A stretch of DNA of 64,000 bases from an uncultured Oscillospiraceae bacterium (GCA_944383165.1 CALWON010000004.1:1-64000), one strand, 5' to 3'. Numbered from the stretch's first letter, positions 8,232 to 17,919 are shown. Numbers and translations: made by a program. The notes: generated by a model from the sequence alone, not told the origin.

Positions 8232-8924
8232 ATGGTGAAGAAAGTTCTTGTATTAGAGGATGAGGAAAATATTCGCAGTTTTGTGGTTATTAACCTGAAG
8301 CGGGCAGGCTATGAGACCATAGAGGCAGGGACAGGAGAGGATGCACTTGCCATATTGAAGCAGAATCCGGGGATCAAAGTTGCCCTGCTGGATATTATGC
8401 TTCCAGGGATTGATGGTTTTGAAGTTTGTCGCCGTATTCGGGCAATGGACAACAAAATTGGCATTATCATGCTGACAGCCAGAACACAGGAGATGGACAA
8501 GGTCACTGGGCTGATGACCGGAGCCGATGACTATGTGACAAAGCCCTTTTCCCCGGCAGAGCTGACAGCCAGAGTGGATGCTCTGTTTCGGCGTACTGGT
8601 GGAGATGAGGAGGCAGCCGCTGCGGAAGAAATTGTCTATCCACCATTTCGCTTGAATACCAGAAACCGAACCTTGGAAAAAAATGACCAAAAGGTCAAGC
8701 TGACGCAGGTAGAGTATGGTATTGTAAAGCTTTTTATGGAAAACCAGGGAAAGGCACTGTCCAGAGAGGAAATTTTGGATGCAGTGTGGGGCAAGGACTA
8801 TTTTGGAGAGCTGAAAATTGTGGATGTGAACATTCGCAGACTGCGGATCAAAATTGAGGATAACCCAACAAAGCCCATCTATGTGAATACGGTGTGGGGT
8901 TATGGTTACAAGTGGGGCAGCTAA
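8232..8924 (+). CDS. Response regulator, OmpR/PhoB family
   Basis: The 230-residue protein is a DNA-binding response regulator. The receiver domain has acidic residues in VLEDEEN, phospho-acceptor D54 in ALLDIMLPG, the conserved threonine in MLTART and K in VTKPFSP. A winged-helix output domain occupies the C-terminal 100 residues (VEYGIVKLF...VDVNIRRLRIKIE...TVWGYGYKW). The ATG at 8232 has GAGAGG 6 nt upstream; a longer in-frame start at 8196 would overlap the lipoprotein. It is followed 20 nt later by the cognate kinase. Confidence 0.92.
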   Translation: MVKKVLVLEDEENIRSFVVINLKRAGYETIEAGTGEDALAILKQNPGIKVALLDIMLPGIDGFEVCRRIRAMDNKIGIIMLTARTQEMDKVTGLMTGADDYVTKPFSPAELTARVDALFRRTGGDEEAAAAEEIVYPPFRLNTRNRTLEKNDQKVKLTQVEYGIVKLFMENQGKALSREEILDAVWGKDYFGELKIVDVNIRRLRIKIEDNPTKPIYVNTVWGYGYKWGS

Positions 8925-8944
8925 AAAGAGGATGGCGATAGGGT

Positions 8945-10372
8945 ATGGCCAAAAAAATAGCGGTAACAGACAAAGTAAAAATAAGGGGTATTCGTCGCCG
9001 ATGGCTGATTAACAGTGTAGGTGTTGTGCTTGTGGTGCTGGCGGTGGCTTTGGGAACCTTTTCCACTGCTATGTGGGGTTATTATTACTCCACAACCATG
9101 AATGATTTAAAACGGAGAGCAGCGGATGATGCAGGAGGCTTTGCCTCTTTTACCAGCAGCCAGTATTGGAGCAGTGCCCAAAGTGCGGTACAGAAATTTG
9201 AAGGGAAAACAAAAATGGAGCTGCAATTTCTGGACACCACAGGGGCAGTACAATATTCCAGTAATGATTTGGCAGCGGGAACCACACCAGAGACACCAGA
9301 CATACAGGGAGCACTGAATAATCTGGATGCTACAGCATGGATGGGGACAGACCCCCACACTGGGGAACGGATTGTGGCAGCATCTGCACCCATTCTCTAT
9401 CATGGGCAGTTGGTGGCTGTAGTGCGATATGTCACCTCATTGGTTGGCATTGACTGGCAGTTTTTTCTCACCATTGCCATTGCCTGTTTGGCATGTGGCG
9501 GTATTTTGGCTTTGGTGTACTTCTCTAACCTGTATTTTGTACGCTCTATTGTAGAGCCATTGGCCAGCATTACAGATACAGCCCGCCTGATTGCAGATGG
9601 CAGTTACGGCATACAGATTGAAAAAAAGTATGATGATGAAATTGGGGAACTGACTGATACCATCAACAATATGTCTATGAAAATCAGGCAATCGGAGAAG
9701 ACACAGTCGGAATTTATTTCTTCTGTGTCCCATGAATTGCGCACCCCATTGACTGCCATTACCGGATGGGCAGAGACCATCCAGAGTGGAGAGTTGCGAG
9801 ACGCCAAAGATGTGAAAAAGGGTCTGGATATCATTGTCTCTGAGGCAAGAAGATTGACCAACATGGTGGAGGAGTTGCTGGAATTTTCCAGAATGTCCGA
9901 TGGTCGCTTTACCTTGTCGGTGGAGTTGATGGATCTGAAGGCAGAGCTGGAGGATGCAGTCTACACATACAGGGAATTTTTCCGACGTGAGGGCATTGAG
10001 TTAAACTATCAGGACTGCCCAGAGGAGATGGTACCCATCAGCGGCGACCCAGAACGGTTGAGACAGGTGTTCTGTAACCTGCTGGACAATGCTGCAAAAC
10101 ATGGTGGCTCAGGAAAGCGGATTGATGTGACACTGGTACAGAATGGGGAGTCAGCTTCTATTTTCATTCGAGATTATGGACCAGGAATCCCAGAAGAAGA
10201 ACTGCCCCACGTCAAATATAAATTTTACAAGGGCAGTTCCAAAGCCAGAGGTTCCGGGATTGGTCTTGCAGTCTGTGAGGAAATTGTCACACGCCATGAG
10301 GGTGTGTTGGAAATTGGAAATGCACAGGGCGGCGGCTGTCAGGTGACAGTGACACTGCCAGTTGAAACGTAA
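8945..10372 (+). CDS. Membrane sensor histidine kinase
   Basis: This 475-residue kinase has one membrane segment at about 21-45, an extracytoplasmic sensor of about 125 residues, a second membrane segment at about 173-195 and a HAMP linker. The dimerisation/phospho-acceptor domain has H263 in SVSHELRTPLTAI. The ATPase domain shows the N-box NLLDNAAKHGG, G1 DYGPGIPEEE, and G2 GSGIGLAVCEEI. It pairs with the regulator immediately upstream. The signal is unknown; the preceding lipoprotein is a candidate accessory or target. Confidence 0.93.
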   Translation: MAKKIAVTDKVKIRGIRRRWLINSVGVVLVVLAVALGTFSTAMWGYYYSTTMNDLKRRAADDAGGFASFTSSQYWSSAQSAVQKFEGKTKMELQFLDTTGAVQYSSNDLAAGTTPETPDIQGALNNLDATAWMGTDPHTGERIVAASAPILYHGQLVAVVRYVTSLVGIDWQFFLTIAIACLACGGILALVYFSNLYFVRSIVEPLASITDTARLIADGSYGIQIEKKYDDEIGELTDTINNMSMKIRQSEKTQSEFISSVSHELRTPLTAITGWAETIQSGELRDAKDVKKGLDIIVSEARRLTNMVEELLEFSRMSDGRFTLSVELMDLKAELEDAVYTYREFFRREGIELNYQDCPEEMVPISGDPERLRQVFCNLLDNAAKHGGSGKRIDVTLVQNGESASIFIRDYGPGIPEEELPHVKYKFYKGSSKARGSGIGLAVCEEIVTRHEGVLEIGNAQGGGCQVTVTLPVET

Positions 10373-10386
10373 GTTCTAAAAATTCC

Positions 10387-10415
10387 TTGCATTTCAATCG
10401 AACATTTGATATAAT
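10387..10415 (+). promoter_or_regulatory. Promoter for the DUF1385-prmC-recA cluster
   Basis: TTGCAT, a 17-nt spacer and a perfect TATAAT at 10410-10415 lie 42 nt upstream of the next start. The spacer contains CGAACATTTGAT (from 10399), which resembles one half of a Gram-positive LexA box. Confidence 0.75.
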
Positions 10416-10456
10416 GGCGGGGAGGGACCTGCCAACGAAGAAGGAGACAGTGGTTG

Positions 10457-11446
10457 ATGCAGAAAGAACAATACAACCAATCCCCTGCCTGCCGGGTGAA
10501 GGGGTTTAAGACTATGTGTGGAGGACAGGCACTGATTGAGGGGATTATGATGAGAGGTCCCAAAAAGCAGGCTGTGGTTGTCCGAAAACCAGATGGAGAG
10601 CTTGCCATCCAGGAAACAGAGTTGAAATGGATTAAGGATAGGATTCCTGTGCTTGGGTTGCCTCTCATCCGTGGCGTCGTCACATTTTTGGCTTCTATGG
10701 TAGAGGGTGTGAAAGCCCTGATGTTTTCCGCGGAGTTTTATCCAGAAGATGGGGAGGAGGAAGCGGAACCCTCTAAACTGGAACAGTGGCTGGAAAATAA
10801 GCTGGGGGATGAAAAAGCAGTGTCCTTTTTTACCACACTGTCTGTGGTATTGGGTATTGTAATGTCCATTGGTCTTTTTTTTCTGCTCCCAACCCTGCTG
10901 GGTACCGTGGTGACTTTATTCACAGATTCCATGTTGGTACGCAATGTGGCGGAAAGTGTGTTTAAACTGGCGATTTTTGTGGGATATTTGGCACTGTGTT
11001 CTCAACTGAAAGAAATTCACCGTGTGTTTCAATATCATGGGGCAGAGCACAAGACGATTTTCTGCTATGAGGCAGGTCTGCCGCTGACTGTGGAAAATGT
11101 GCGGAAACAGCCCTGTCATCACCCCAGATGTGGCACCAGTTTTCTTTTTATGGTGATTGCCATTTCGATTCTCGTATCCACGATTGTATTTGCATTGTAT
11201 CCCATTGACCATGTTTTGCTTCGCTTTCTTGCACACCTTGTCATGCTTCCTGTGATTGTGGGGGTAAGCTATGAGTTCAACCGCTGGGCAGGGCGTCACG
11301 ATGGACCCATTACCAGTTTTATGACTGCACCAGGGCTTTGGCTGCAAAATTTCACCACTTTTGAGCCAGATGACTCTATGATTGAAGTGGGAATTAAGGC
11401 GTTGGAGCTGGTGTTACCAGAGCGCAAAGGTGAGGACGCATGGTAG
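10457..11446 (+). CDS. DUF1385 family membrane protein (YqhQ-like)
   Basis: This protein of about 329 residues has the family opening GGQALIEGIMMRGPK, a MRG-type motif conserved in DUF1385 proteins, then four or so hydrophobic segments (residues about 125-185 and 220-260). The central motif FQYHGAEHKTIFCYE is followed by HHPRCGTSFLF. The histidines and cysteines suggest metal binding, hence the family's frequent 'predicted metal-dependent enzyme' label; the actual function is unknown. ATG at 10457 and a TTG one codon earlier both follow AAGGAGA. In Firmicutes this gene commonly sits next to prmC or prfA, as here. Confidence 0.88.
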   Translation: MQKEQYNQSPACRVKGFKTMCGGQALIEGIMMRGPKKQAVVVRKPDGELAIQETELKWIKDRIPVLGLPLIRGVVTFLASMVEGVKALMFSAEFYPEDGEEEAEPSKLEQWLENKLGDEKAVSFFTTLSVVLGIVMSIGLFFLLPTLLGTVVTLFTDSMLVRNVAESVFKLAIFVGYLALCSQLKEIHRVFQYHGAEHKTIFCYEAGLPLTVENVRKQPCHHPRCGTSFLFMVIAISILVSTIVFALYPIDHVLLRFLAHLVMLPVIVGVSYEFNRWAGRHDGPITSFMTAPGLWLQNFTTFEPDDSMIEVGIKALELVLPERKGEDAW

Positions 11447-11486
11447 GTCGGTGCGATAGGATGGGAGAGAAAGAGAGTGTGTCTGA

Positions 11487-12350
11487 ATGGCAATTACATA
11501 TAACAACCTGTATTTAGATATGAGGGCTGACTTGAAAAAAAGGGGGATCGAAGGGGCACAGTTGGAAGCCAGGGAGATTCTCTGTTGTGCTGCTGGGAAG
11601 ACAAAGGAACAATTTTTACGCGATTTACCCCTATATGTGTCAGAGGAAGTGAAGCAAAAGGCAGAAAAGCTGCTAGAGCGGCGGCTGGCTGGGGAACCGG
11701 TGGCATATCTGGTGGGAGAGTGGGAATTTTATGGGATTCCCCTGTATGTGTCCTCTGATGTGCTCATTCCCCGTATGGATACAGAGGTACTGGCAGAGAG
11801 AGCCATTGAAAAAGCAAGAGCCAGTGGAGCAGGGGCAAGGGTACTGGATTTGTGTGCCGGCAGTGGCTGTATTGGGATTGCCGTTGCAGTCCATGTCCCG
11901 GAAAGTCGTGTGATTTTGGGGGAATTTTCTGAGGATGCTCTGCGTATTTGTAAACAGAATGTACGCAGGCATGATTTGAATGCCAGAGTGACCTGTGCCT
12001 CTGTCAATGCACTGGAAATGCCAAGTTCGACGATGTGGGACTTTGATGTGATTGTCAGCAATCCACCCTACATTCCCACAGACGAAATTGAAACACTGGA
12101 GGAGACAGTCAAGGGGTATGAGCCATGGATGGCGTTGGATGGTGGTATAGATGGGCTGGATTTTTACCGATTTATTGCTGCCAACTGGAAAAATGCCCTG
12201 TGTTTGGGAGGCAGTCTGCTGTTTGAAGTGGGGATTGGTCAGGCAGAGGATGTAGCTGATATTTTGAGGAACAACGGGTTTGAACAAGTTAAAATCACGG
12301 CTGATACCCAAGGAATTGGTCGTGTGGTAGAGGGAATAATCAATGGATAA
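11487..12350 (+). CDS. prmC: Release factor glutamine N5-methyltransferase
   Basis: PrmC methylates the GGQ glutamine of peptide-release factors RF1 and RF2, using S-adenosylmethionine. The 287-residue protein has an N-terminal helical domain, the linker GEPVAYLVGEWEFYG, LIPRMDTEVL, SAM-binding VLDLCAGSGCIGIAVA and the catalytic NPPYIP motif, all diagnostic. The start ATG at 11487 is 40 nt after the DUF1385 stop. prfA itself is not in the window. Confidence 0.94.
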   Translation: MAITYNNLYLDMRADLKKRGIEGAQLEAREILCCAAGKTKEQFLRDLPLYVSEEVKQKAEKLLERRLAGEPVAYLVGEWEFYGIPLYVSSDVLIPRMDTEVLAERAIEKARASGAGARVLDLCAGSGCIGIAVAVHVPESRVILGEFSEDALRICKQNVRRHDLNARVTCASVNALEMPSSTMWDFDVIVSNPPYIPTDEIETLEETVKGYEPWMALDGGIDGLDFYRFIAANWKNALCLGGSLLFEVGIGQAEDVADILRNNGFEQVKITADTQGIGRVVEGIING

Positions 12351-12384
12351 ACCACAAAAAAGTTGTGGTTGGAAAGGATGAATT

Positions 12385-13554
12385 ATGGTTATGGCAACAG
12401 GAAAACGACCCATGACAGAGAGTGCAGCACCTGCTGCGGACAAGAAAAAGGCACTGGAGACAGCAATGGCACAGATTGAGCGTGCCTATGGCAAAGGCTC
12501 TATCATGCGTCTGGGTGAAAATGCAAATGTAATGGTAGAGGCGATTCCCACAGGCTCCCTGTCTCTGGATTTGGCTCTGGGTATTGGCGGTCTGCCCAAG
12601 GGACGTATCATTGAAATTTATGGTCCAGAATCTTCTGGTAAGACCACACTTGCCCTGCATGTGGTGGCAGAAGCACAAAAGCGTGGCGGTGAAGTGGCGT
12701 TTATTGATGCAGAACATGCGCTGGACCCCACCTATGCCCGTGCATTGGGAGTGGACATTGACTCCATGTTGATTTCCCAGCCTGACACTGGTGAGCAGGG
12801 TCTGGAAATTTGTGAAGCACTGGTGCGCTCTGGTGCCATTGATGTAGTGGTTGTGGACTCTGTGGCAGCCCTCACCCCTCGGGCAGAAATTGAAGGTGAT
12901 ATGGGTGACTCCCATGTGGGTCTGCTGGCACGTCTCATGAGTCAGGCTTTGAGAAAGCTGGCTGGTTCCATTGCAAAAACCAACTGTATTGTCATTTTTA
13001 TCAACCAGCTCCGTGAAAAAGTGGGTGTGATGTACGGAAACCCAGAAGTGACCACCGGTGGACGGGCATTGAAATTCTATTCCTCTGTACGTATTGATGT
13101 ACGAAAGGTAGAAGCACTGAAAAGCGGCTCTGAGGTGATTGGCAGCCGCACCCGTACCAAAATTGTGAAAAACAAGGTGGCTCCTCCCTTCCGTGAAGCA
13201 GAGTTTGATATTATGTATGGTGAGGGCATCTCAAAATTGGGAGAAATTTTGGACCTGGGTGTGAAGTTGGACCTGATTCAAAAAAGCGGCTCCTGGTATG
13301 CCATGGATGACCTGAGACTGGGACAGGGCAGAGATGCAGCCAAGCAGTATCTCCGTGATAACCCCGATTTGATGGAGGAGCTGGAGGCAAAAATCCGCCA
13401 GAACTCCTTTAAGCTCCTGTCCAAGCAGGCACAGGCAGCAGCCCGGGCGGCTGGTCGTGCTGTGGATGTGTCTGCGGAGGATTTTGAGGACAAAGAGGAA
13501 CCAGCCTCTGCGCCTGTGATGGCTCCCACACCAGTGAGTGAAACAGAGGAATAA
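12385..13554 (+). CDS. recA: Recombinase RecA
   Basis: RecA forms ATP-dependent filaments on single-stranded DNA, drives homologous strand exchange and promotes LexA self-cleavage. The 389-residue sequence has Walker A GPESSGKT (residues 80-87), the [10 protein letters not shown] Walker B strand, the L1/L2 DNA-binding loops ([29 protein letters not shown]) and an acidic, proline-rich C-terminal tail that regulates filament formation. The start could be ATG 12385 or 12391. The gene stops one base before recX starts, giving tight coupling. A short AACCACAA hairpin sits between prmC and recA at 12350-12370. Confidence 0.98.
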   Translation: MVMATGKRPMTESAAPAADKKKALETAMAQIERAYGKGSIMRLGENANVMVEAIPTGSLSLDLALGIGGLPKGRIIEIYGPESSGKTTLALHVVAEAQKRGGEVAFIDAEHALDPTYARALGVDIDSMLISQPDTGEQGLEICEALVRSGAIDVVVVDSVAALTPRAEIEGDMGDSHVGLLARLMSQALRKLAGSIAKTNCIVIFINQLREKVGVMYGNPEVTTGGRALKFYSSVRIDVRKVEALKSGSEVIGSRTRTKIVKNKVAPPFREAEFDIMYGEGISKLGEILDLGVKLDLIQKSGSWYAMDDLRLGQGRDAAKQYLRDNPDLMEELEAKIRQNSFKLLSKQAQAAARAAGRAVDVSAEDFEDKEEPASAPVMAPTPVSETEE

Positions 13555-14181
13555 ATGAGACTGCAACAGTTAAAACCTTCCCAGCGTGTGCAGGGCAGAT
13601 GGCTTGCACAGATGGAAGATGGAACTCTGCTTCGTATTTCAGAACATGAGGTGATTCAGTTTTCCCTGTATGAAGGGAAAGAATTGGAGCAGGAGATAGT
13701 AGAACAGCTCCAGCAGTCTGCACATACCAGTAAGTTAAAGGAAAAGGCTTTGCAGTTATTGGCTGCAAAGCCTGTATCCCGTAGGGATTTAAAACAAAAA
13801 CTGATAAGCTGGGAGGCAGGAGAAGGGGAAGCAGAGGAAATCTGTCAGCGGCTGGAGGAGCTGGGACTGCTCAATGACCGAGAATATGGTGCCATGTTGG
13901 TTGGGCACTATCTCCGTAAAGGCTATGGTCAGGGCAAACTCAAAGAGGAGCTGTACCGACGCGGTGTTCCACGGGAGCTATGGGACGAAATTCTGGAGCA
14001 GTCAGAGCAGTCAGATGATGTGCTGGATGCACTGATTGCAAAGAAATTAAAGGGAACAGTACCCCAAACACCACGGGAGTGGAAAAAAGTATCAGATGCC
14101 CTTTTACGCAGAGGCTATTCATGGTCGGAGGTGTCACAGGCACTGAGGCGGTATGGGGCAGAAATGGAAGAATCATATTAA
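13555..14181 (+). CDS. recX: Regulatory protein RecX
   Basis: RecX binds within the RecA filament groove and limits its activity. The 208-residue protein is built of three-helix repeats. Visible family segments are ALQLLAAKPVSRRDLKQKL, LEELGLLNDREYGAMLVGHYLRKGYGQ, KLKEELYRRGVP and a final repeat ending RRGYSWSEVSQALRRYG. The ATG follows the recA stop directly, a classic arrangement. It ends one base before the rimO frame opens. Confidence 0.93.
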   Translation: MRLQQLKPSQRVQGRWLAQMEDGTLLRISEHEVIQFSLYEGKELEQEIVEQLQQSAHTSKLKEKALQLLAAKPVSRRDLKQKLISWEAGEGEAEEICQRLEELGLLNDREYGAMLVGHYLRKGYGQGKLKEELYRRGVPRELWDEILEQSEQSDDVLDALIAKKLKGTVPQTPREWKKVSDALLRRGYSWSEVSQALRRYGAEMEESY

Positions 14182-14196
14182 ATGGAGCGAACTTGT

Positions 14197-15522
14197 ATGC
14201 CATATAAAGTAGCGTTTGTCTCTTTGGGCTGTGCCAAAAATCTGGTGAATACAGAACAGATGATGGCACTGTGTCAGGAGGCGGGACATTGTGTGACTGG
14301 GGAGCCAGAGGGGGCTGATGTAGCAGTTCTGAATACCTGTGGTTTCATCGAGTCAGCCAAAAGTGAAGCAATTGAGAATATTTTAGAACTTGCCAAGCTG
14401 AAAGAACAGGGAAAGCTAAAAAAACTGCTGGTGGCAGGCTGTCTGACACAGCGGTATGCAGAGGAAATCCGTCAGGAACTGCCAGAGGTAGATGGAATGT
14501 TGGGTACAGGCAGTTACACCGATGTAGTGACCGCAGTGGAGGAACTGATGGCAGGAGGTCAGGCAGAGCATTTTGCCAGTGTGCATCAAGCCTATGATGA
14601 TGGAGAGCGTCTTGTAACAACACCATCTTACACTGCTTACCTGAAAATTGCAGAGGGATGCAGCAATGGCTGTGCCTTCTGTATCATTCCAAAGCTTCGA
14701 GGGAAATACCGCAGCCGCTCTGTGGAGGCAATTTTGCATGAGGCAAAAGAGCTGGAGCAGAGAGGGGTGCAGGAGCTGATTGTGATTGCACAGGACATCA
14801 CCCGTTATGGGCAGGATTTGGAGGAAAAAACCACCCTTGCAGCCCTGTTGCGTGAACTGTGCAAATTAAATTTCCATTGGATTCGTCTGCACTACCTCTA
14901 TCCAGAGGCAATTACAGAGGAACTTATTGAAGTGATTGCAACAGAAAAGAAAATTGTACATTATCTAGATATTCCCATGCAGCATTGTAATGATGGAATT
15001 CTCACAGCCATGCGGCGGAAAAGTACAAAAGCAGAGTTGGAAGCCCTGCTTGCAAAGCTGCGTAAAGAAATTCCGGACGTGGTTATCCGTACCTCTCTCA
15101 TTTGTGGGCTGCCCGGTGAAGGGGAGCAGGAGTTTGAGGAACTGTGTGCTTTCCTGCGTGAGCAAAAGATCCAGCGTGCAGGGGTGTTCCAGTTTTCACC
15201 AGAGGAGGGCACCCTTGCCTATGAGATGGAGCCTCAGGTAGAAAGCGATGTGGCAGCCCGCCGCGTAGAATTGGTGGTGGATTTGCAGTCACGGGTTATG
15301 GACACCTATAATGAACAGAGACTGGGGACCGTGATGGAGGTGCTCTGTGAGGGCTTTGACAGTCAGGCAGGGTGTTTTGTAGGTCGTACCTATGCAGATT
15401 CTGTGGAAATTGATGGTCATGTGTACTTTACAGCTGCTGGGATGATTCCAGCCGGTACCTTTGTCTGGGTGCGTATCACAGGGGTATCCGATGGGGACCT
15501 GACAGGAGAAATTGAGGAGTAA
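14197..15522 (+). CDS. rimO: Ribosomal protein S12 methylthiotransferase
   Basis: This radical-SAM enzyme adds a methylthio group to the beta carbon of an aspartate of ribosomal protein uS12. The first Fe-S cluster is bound by C12, C48 and C82 in the N-terminal domain (SLGCAKN; LNTCGF; GCLTQR). The radical-SAM cluster is bound by CSNGCAFC (C155, C159, C162). A TRAM domain closes the 441 residues (CFVGRTYADS...WVRITG). I favour ATG 14197, giving MPYKVAFVSLGC with GGAG 8-9 nt upstream; an in-frame ATG at 14182 abuts the recX stop. RimO is favoured over MiaB/MtaB from the SLGCAKNLVNTE opening. Confidence 0.9.
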   Translation: MPYKVAFVSLGCAKNLVNTEQMMALCQEAGHCVTGEPEGADVAVLNTCGFIESAKSEAIENILELAKLKEQGKLKKLLVAGCLTQRYAEEIRQELPEVDGMLGTGSYTDVVTAVEELMAGGQAEHFASVHQAYDDGERLVTTPSYTAYLKIAEGCSNGCAFCIIPKLRGKYRSRSVEAILHEAKELEQRGVQELIVIAQDITRYGQDLEEKTTLAALLRELCKLNFHWIRLHYLYPEAITEELIEVIATEKKIVHYLDIPMQHCNDGILTAMRRKSTKAELEALLAKLRKEIPDVVIRTSLICGLPGEGEQEFEELCAFLREQKIQRAGVFQFSPEEGTLAYEMEPQVESDVAARRVELVVDLQSRVMDTYNEQRLGTVMEVLCEGFDSQAGCFVGRTYADSVEIDGHVYFTAAGMIPAGTFVWVRITGVSDGDLTGEIEE

Positions 15523-15525
15523 ACA

Positions 15526-16050
15526 ATGAATACAGCCAATAAACTGACAATATTGCGTGTACTCATGATTCCGGCATTTTTACTGGTGCTCTATTTACGA
15601 GTACCATATGCAAATTATTGGGCACTGGGTATTTTTGCAGTGGCAAGTCTAACGGATATGCTGGATGGCTACATTGCCAGACATTACAACCAGATTACCG
15701 ATTTCGGCAAGTTTATGGACCCACTGGCAGATAAATGTCTGGTGACAGCCGCTCTGCTGTGGTTTGTGGAAATTGGGCAGATGCCTGCATGGGTAGTGCT
15801 GGTGGTCATTGTGCGTGAGTTTGGTGTATCTGGATTGAGAATGGTGGCAGCCGACAAGGGACGGGTCATTGCTGCCGGCTGGTCAGGCAAGGTCAAAACA
15901 GCATCCACTATGGTGTGTATTGTTTTGATGTTATTGCCTATTTCCATCTGGATTAACAACATCTGTGTGGCAGTGATTGTATTGACAACGCTGTACTCTG
16001 GTGTAGAATATTTTATGAAAAATATGGATGTGCTTTCAGAGGTCAAGTAA
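15526..16050 (+). CDS. pgsA: CDP-diacylglycerol-glycerol-3-phosphate phosphatidyltransferase
   Basis: PgsA makes phosphatidylglycerol phosphate, the committed step of anionic phospholipid synthesis, in the membrane. The 174 residues include the CDP-alcohol phosphotransferase signature from DMLDGYIAR through GKFMDPLADK (D-G-x2-A-R...G-x3-D-x3-D). About five hydrophobic segments are seen. The start lies 3 nt after the rimO stop. The order rimO-pgsA after recA/recX is common in this group of Clostridia. Confidence 0.94.
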   Translation: MNTANKLTILRVLMIPAFLLVLYLRVPYANYWALGIFAVASLTDMLDGYIARHYNQITDFGKFMDPLADKCLVTAALLWFVEIGQMPAWVVLVVIVREFGVSGLRMVAADKGRVIAAGWSGKVKTASTMVCIVLMLLPISIWINNICVAVIVLTTLYSGVEYFMKNMDVLSEVK

Positions 16051-16068
16051 GAACAGAAGGTGGTAGTG

Positions 16069-16941
16069 ATGCACAGCAGCATATCATGGCAGGAAAAACC
16101 AGTCATCCGTGTTTTGGTGATTTTTGCAGCCTCTCTCCTGATGGCAGTGAATCTCAATACCTTTGTCTATGCTGGAGATTTATTTCCAGGTGGATTTACA
16201 GGACTTGCACGGTTGATTTTGCGATGTTTGGAACAGTATTGGGGAATTGTGATCCCCTTTAGTGTGGTCAATCTGGTTGTGAATGCAGTTCCTGCCATCA
16301 TCAGTTTTTGCTTTATTGGTCGCAGATTTACCCTGTATTCCTGCCTGATGATTGTGTTGACCAGTTTGTTGACTGGGATTGTACCTGTGATTCCCATTAC
16401 AGAGGATATGTTGCTGGTGTCTGTATTTGGGGGTATTGTGAATGGTCTTTCTGTGACACTCTGCCTCTATGTACGCACCACATCAGGCGGAACCGATTTC
16501 TTAGCCATTGCTCTGGCAGAGCGGAAAAATATTGACGCATGGAGCTATATTTTGCTGGGAAATGCCATGATGTTGTCTATTGCAGGTCTGCTGTTTGGTT
16601 GGGATAAAGCCATGTATTCCATTATTTTTCAGTTCTCTGCCACACAGGTGCTGAAAATGCTGGACCCAGAGAGCAAACGGGTGACCGTTCTGATTGTGGT
16701 CAGAGAAGCCTGTCTGAATCAGGTCTGTGACAGTATTCGGGCCACCAACCATACCGCCACACTGTTGGAAGGAACCGGGCTGTATGATGGCGAAAAGAGA
16801 ATGATGTTGTATACTGTCATCTCCAATGGGCAGGTGAGAGGGTTGACACATCAGGTGAAAGCCATAGATCAACAGGCGTTTATCAATGTCATTCCCACGG
16901 AAAAAGTGGTTGGAAGGTTTTATCATCCACCAAGGAATTGA
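16069..16941 (+). CDS. YitT family membrane protein (DUF2179)
   Basis: This protein of 290 residues has an N-terminal half with five or six membrane segments (ILRCLEQYWGIVIPFS..., GGIVNGLSVTLCLY, TSGGTDFLAIAL) and a cytosolic C-terminal DUF2179 domain (RVTVLIVVREACLNQVCDSI...GQVRGLTHQVKAIDQQAFINV). Function in the family is unknown. ATG at 16069 is preferred because AGAAGGTGG lies 5 nt upstream; GTG 16060 is inside that site. It ends the run that began at 10457, just before a strong bidirectional terminator. Confidence 0.85.
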   Translation: MHSSISWQEKPVIRVLVIFAASLLMAVNLNTFVYAGDLFPGGFTGLARLILRCLEQYWGIVIPFSVVNLVVNAVPAIISFCFIGRRFTLYSCLMIVLTSLLTGIVPVIPITEDMLLVSVFGGIVNGLSVTLCLYVRTTSGGTDFLAIALAERKNIDAWSYILLGNAMMLSIAGLLFGWDKAMYSIIFQFSATQVLKMLDPESKRVTVLIVVREACLNQVCDSIRATNHTATLLEGTGLYDGEKRMMLYTVISNGQVRGLTHQVKAIDQQAFINVIPTEKVVGRFYHPPRN

Positions 16942-16955
16942 ACACAATCCATACA

Positions 16956-17001
16956 AAAAGCCAGTAGGAAGTGATGTTGCACCCACTTCCTGCTGGCTTT
17001 T
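16956..17001. terminator. Bidirectional terminator between yitT-like gene and araC
   Basis: AAAAGCCAGTAGGAAGTG pairs with CACTTCCTGCTGGCTTTT (18 bp, one G-U) around a 10-nt loop. T tracts follow on both strands. It serves the convergent genes on either side. Confidence 0.88.
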
Positions 17002-17013
17002 CTTGTTTATATT

Positions 17014-17862
17014 TTAGTTTTGCTGATTTTCATTGGAAAACAGGTGGAGCTGGTTTTGATGTTGGTATTCCCTGGCATAACGCCCAGGTGAAGTCCCAGT
17101 CAAATGCCCAAAGGTACGGATAAAGTGGGAGTTATCAGAAAAACCGGAACGCTCCCCGGCTTGTTGCACACTTACCCCTTCTTTTAACAGTTGCCTTGCC
17201 CGCAAAACACGGCTATAGATGATGTATTCCATCACAGAAAACCCGGTGGCGGTTTTAAAAATGCGACAGAGATAGTGTTTGCTGATGTAAAATTCGTTCG
17301 CAATCTGGTCAAGGGTCAGTGGTTCGGTCAGGTTATCCCGGATGTAGTCCAAAATCGGGGACACCCGTATAAAATCCTTGTTTTGAATGGATTCCCCCGC
17401 GGTGGCAGCGTTCAAAATCGGGGCAACCTGGATCAGTAAATCCAACAATGCACCAATTTGCCGGATATCACTTCCAAAACGACCGTCATTTTTGTTGCGT
17501 TCCAGGGACTGGAACTGTTCAATCAAGCCGATCATCTGTTCATTGTCCATGGTGGAGCGGGAAAAGTTCTGTTTGGTGAGTTGCATAAAATCGGTTTGGG
17601 ATGTGGACAGGTCAGAGAGTGTTTGGCGGCTGATGTGGAGTACATAGCGGGCATGAGAACCATCTGAGATGGTGCGGTGCAAGGTGTTTTCTCCAATCAG
17701 ATAGAGTGTACCACGGCAGAGAGGATAGACTTGGTCATTGACAAAAATATTGCCTGGGCTTGTCAAGGGAAGCAGCAGTTCATAGTAATCGTGAAAGTGC
17801 AGACGGCTCATGCTCCAGCTCTCATTGTGGTTTAATTGAAGGTGGAAGTCAACATGAATCAT
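17014..17862 (-). CDS. AraC family transcriptional regulator
   Basis: This 282-residue regulator has an N-terminal cupin-like ligand domain (HFHDYYELLLPLTSPGNIFV; GTLYLIGENTLHR) and a C-terminal double helix-turn-helix (LTLDQIANEFYISKHYLCRIFK; VQQAGERSGFSDNSHFIRTFG). It is transcribed divergently from the gctA operon across 261 nt, so it is a candidate regulator of the hydroxyglutarate pathway. That link is inferred from position only. Activators of this class usually respond to a small metabolite. Confidence 0.9.
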   Translation of the reverse strand: MIHVDFHLQLNHNESWSMSRLHFHDYYELLLPLTSPGNIFVNDQVYPLCRGTLYLIGENTLHRTISDGSHARYVLHISRQTLSDLSTSQTDFMQLTKQNFSRSTMDNEQMIGLIEQFQSLERNKNDGRFGSDIRQIGALLDLLIQVAPILNAATAGESIQNKDFIRVSPILDYIRDNLTEPLTLDQIANEFYISKHYLCRIFKTATGFSVMEYIIYSRVLRARQLLKEGVSVQQAGERSGFSDNSHFIRTFGHLTGTSPGRYAREYQHQNQLHLFSNENQQN

Positions 17863-17919
17863 AAAATTTGAATTCTCCTGATAAAATACACAATTTCTGA
17901 AAAAATACAGAGGAAAGTC

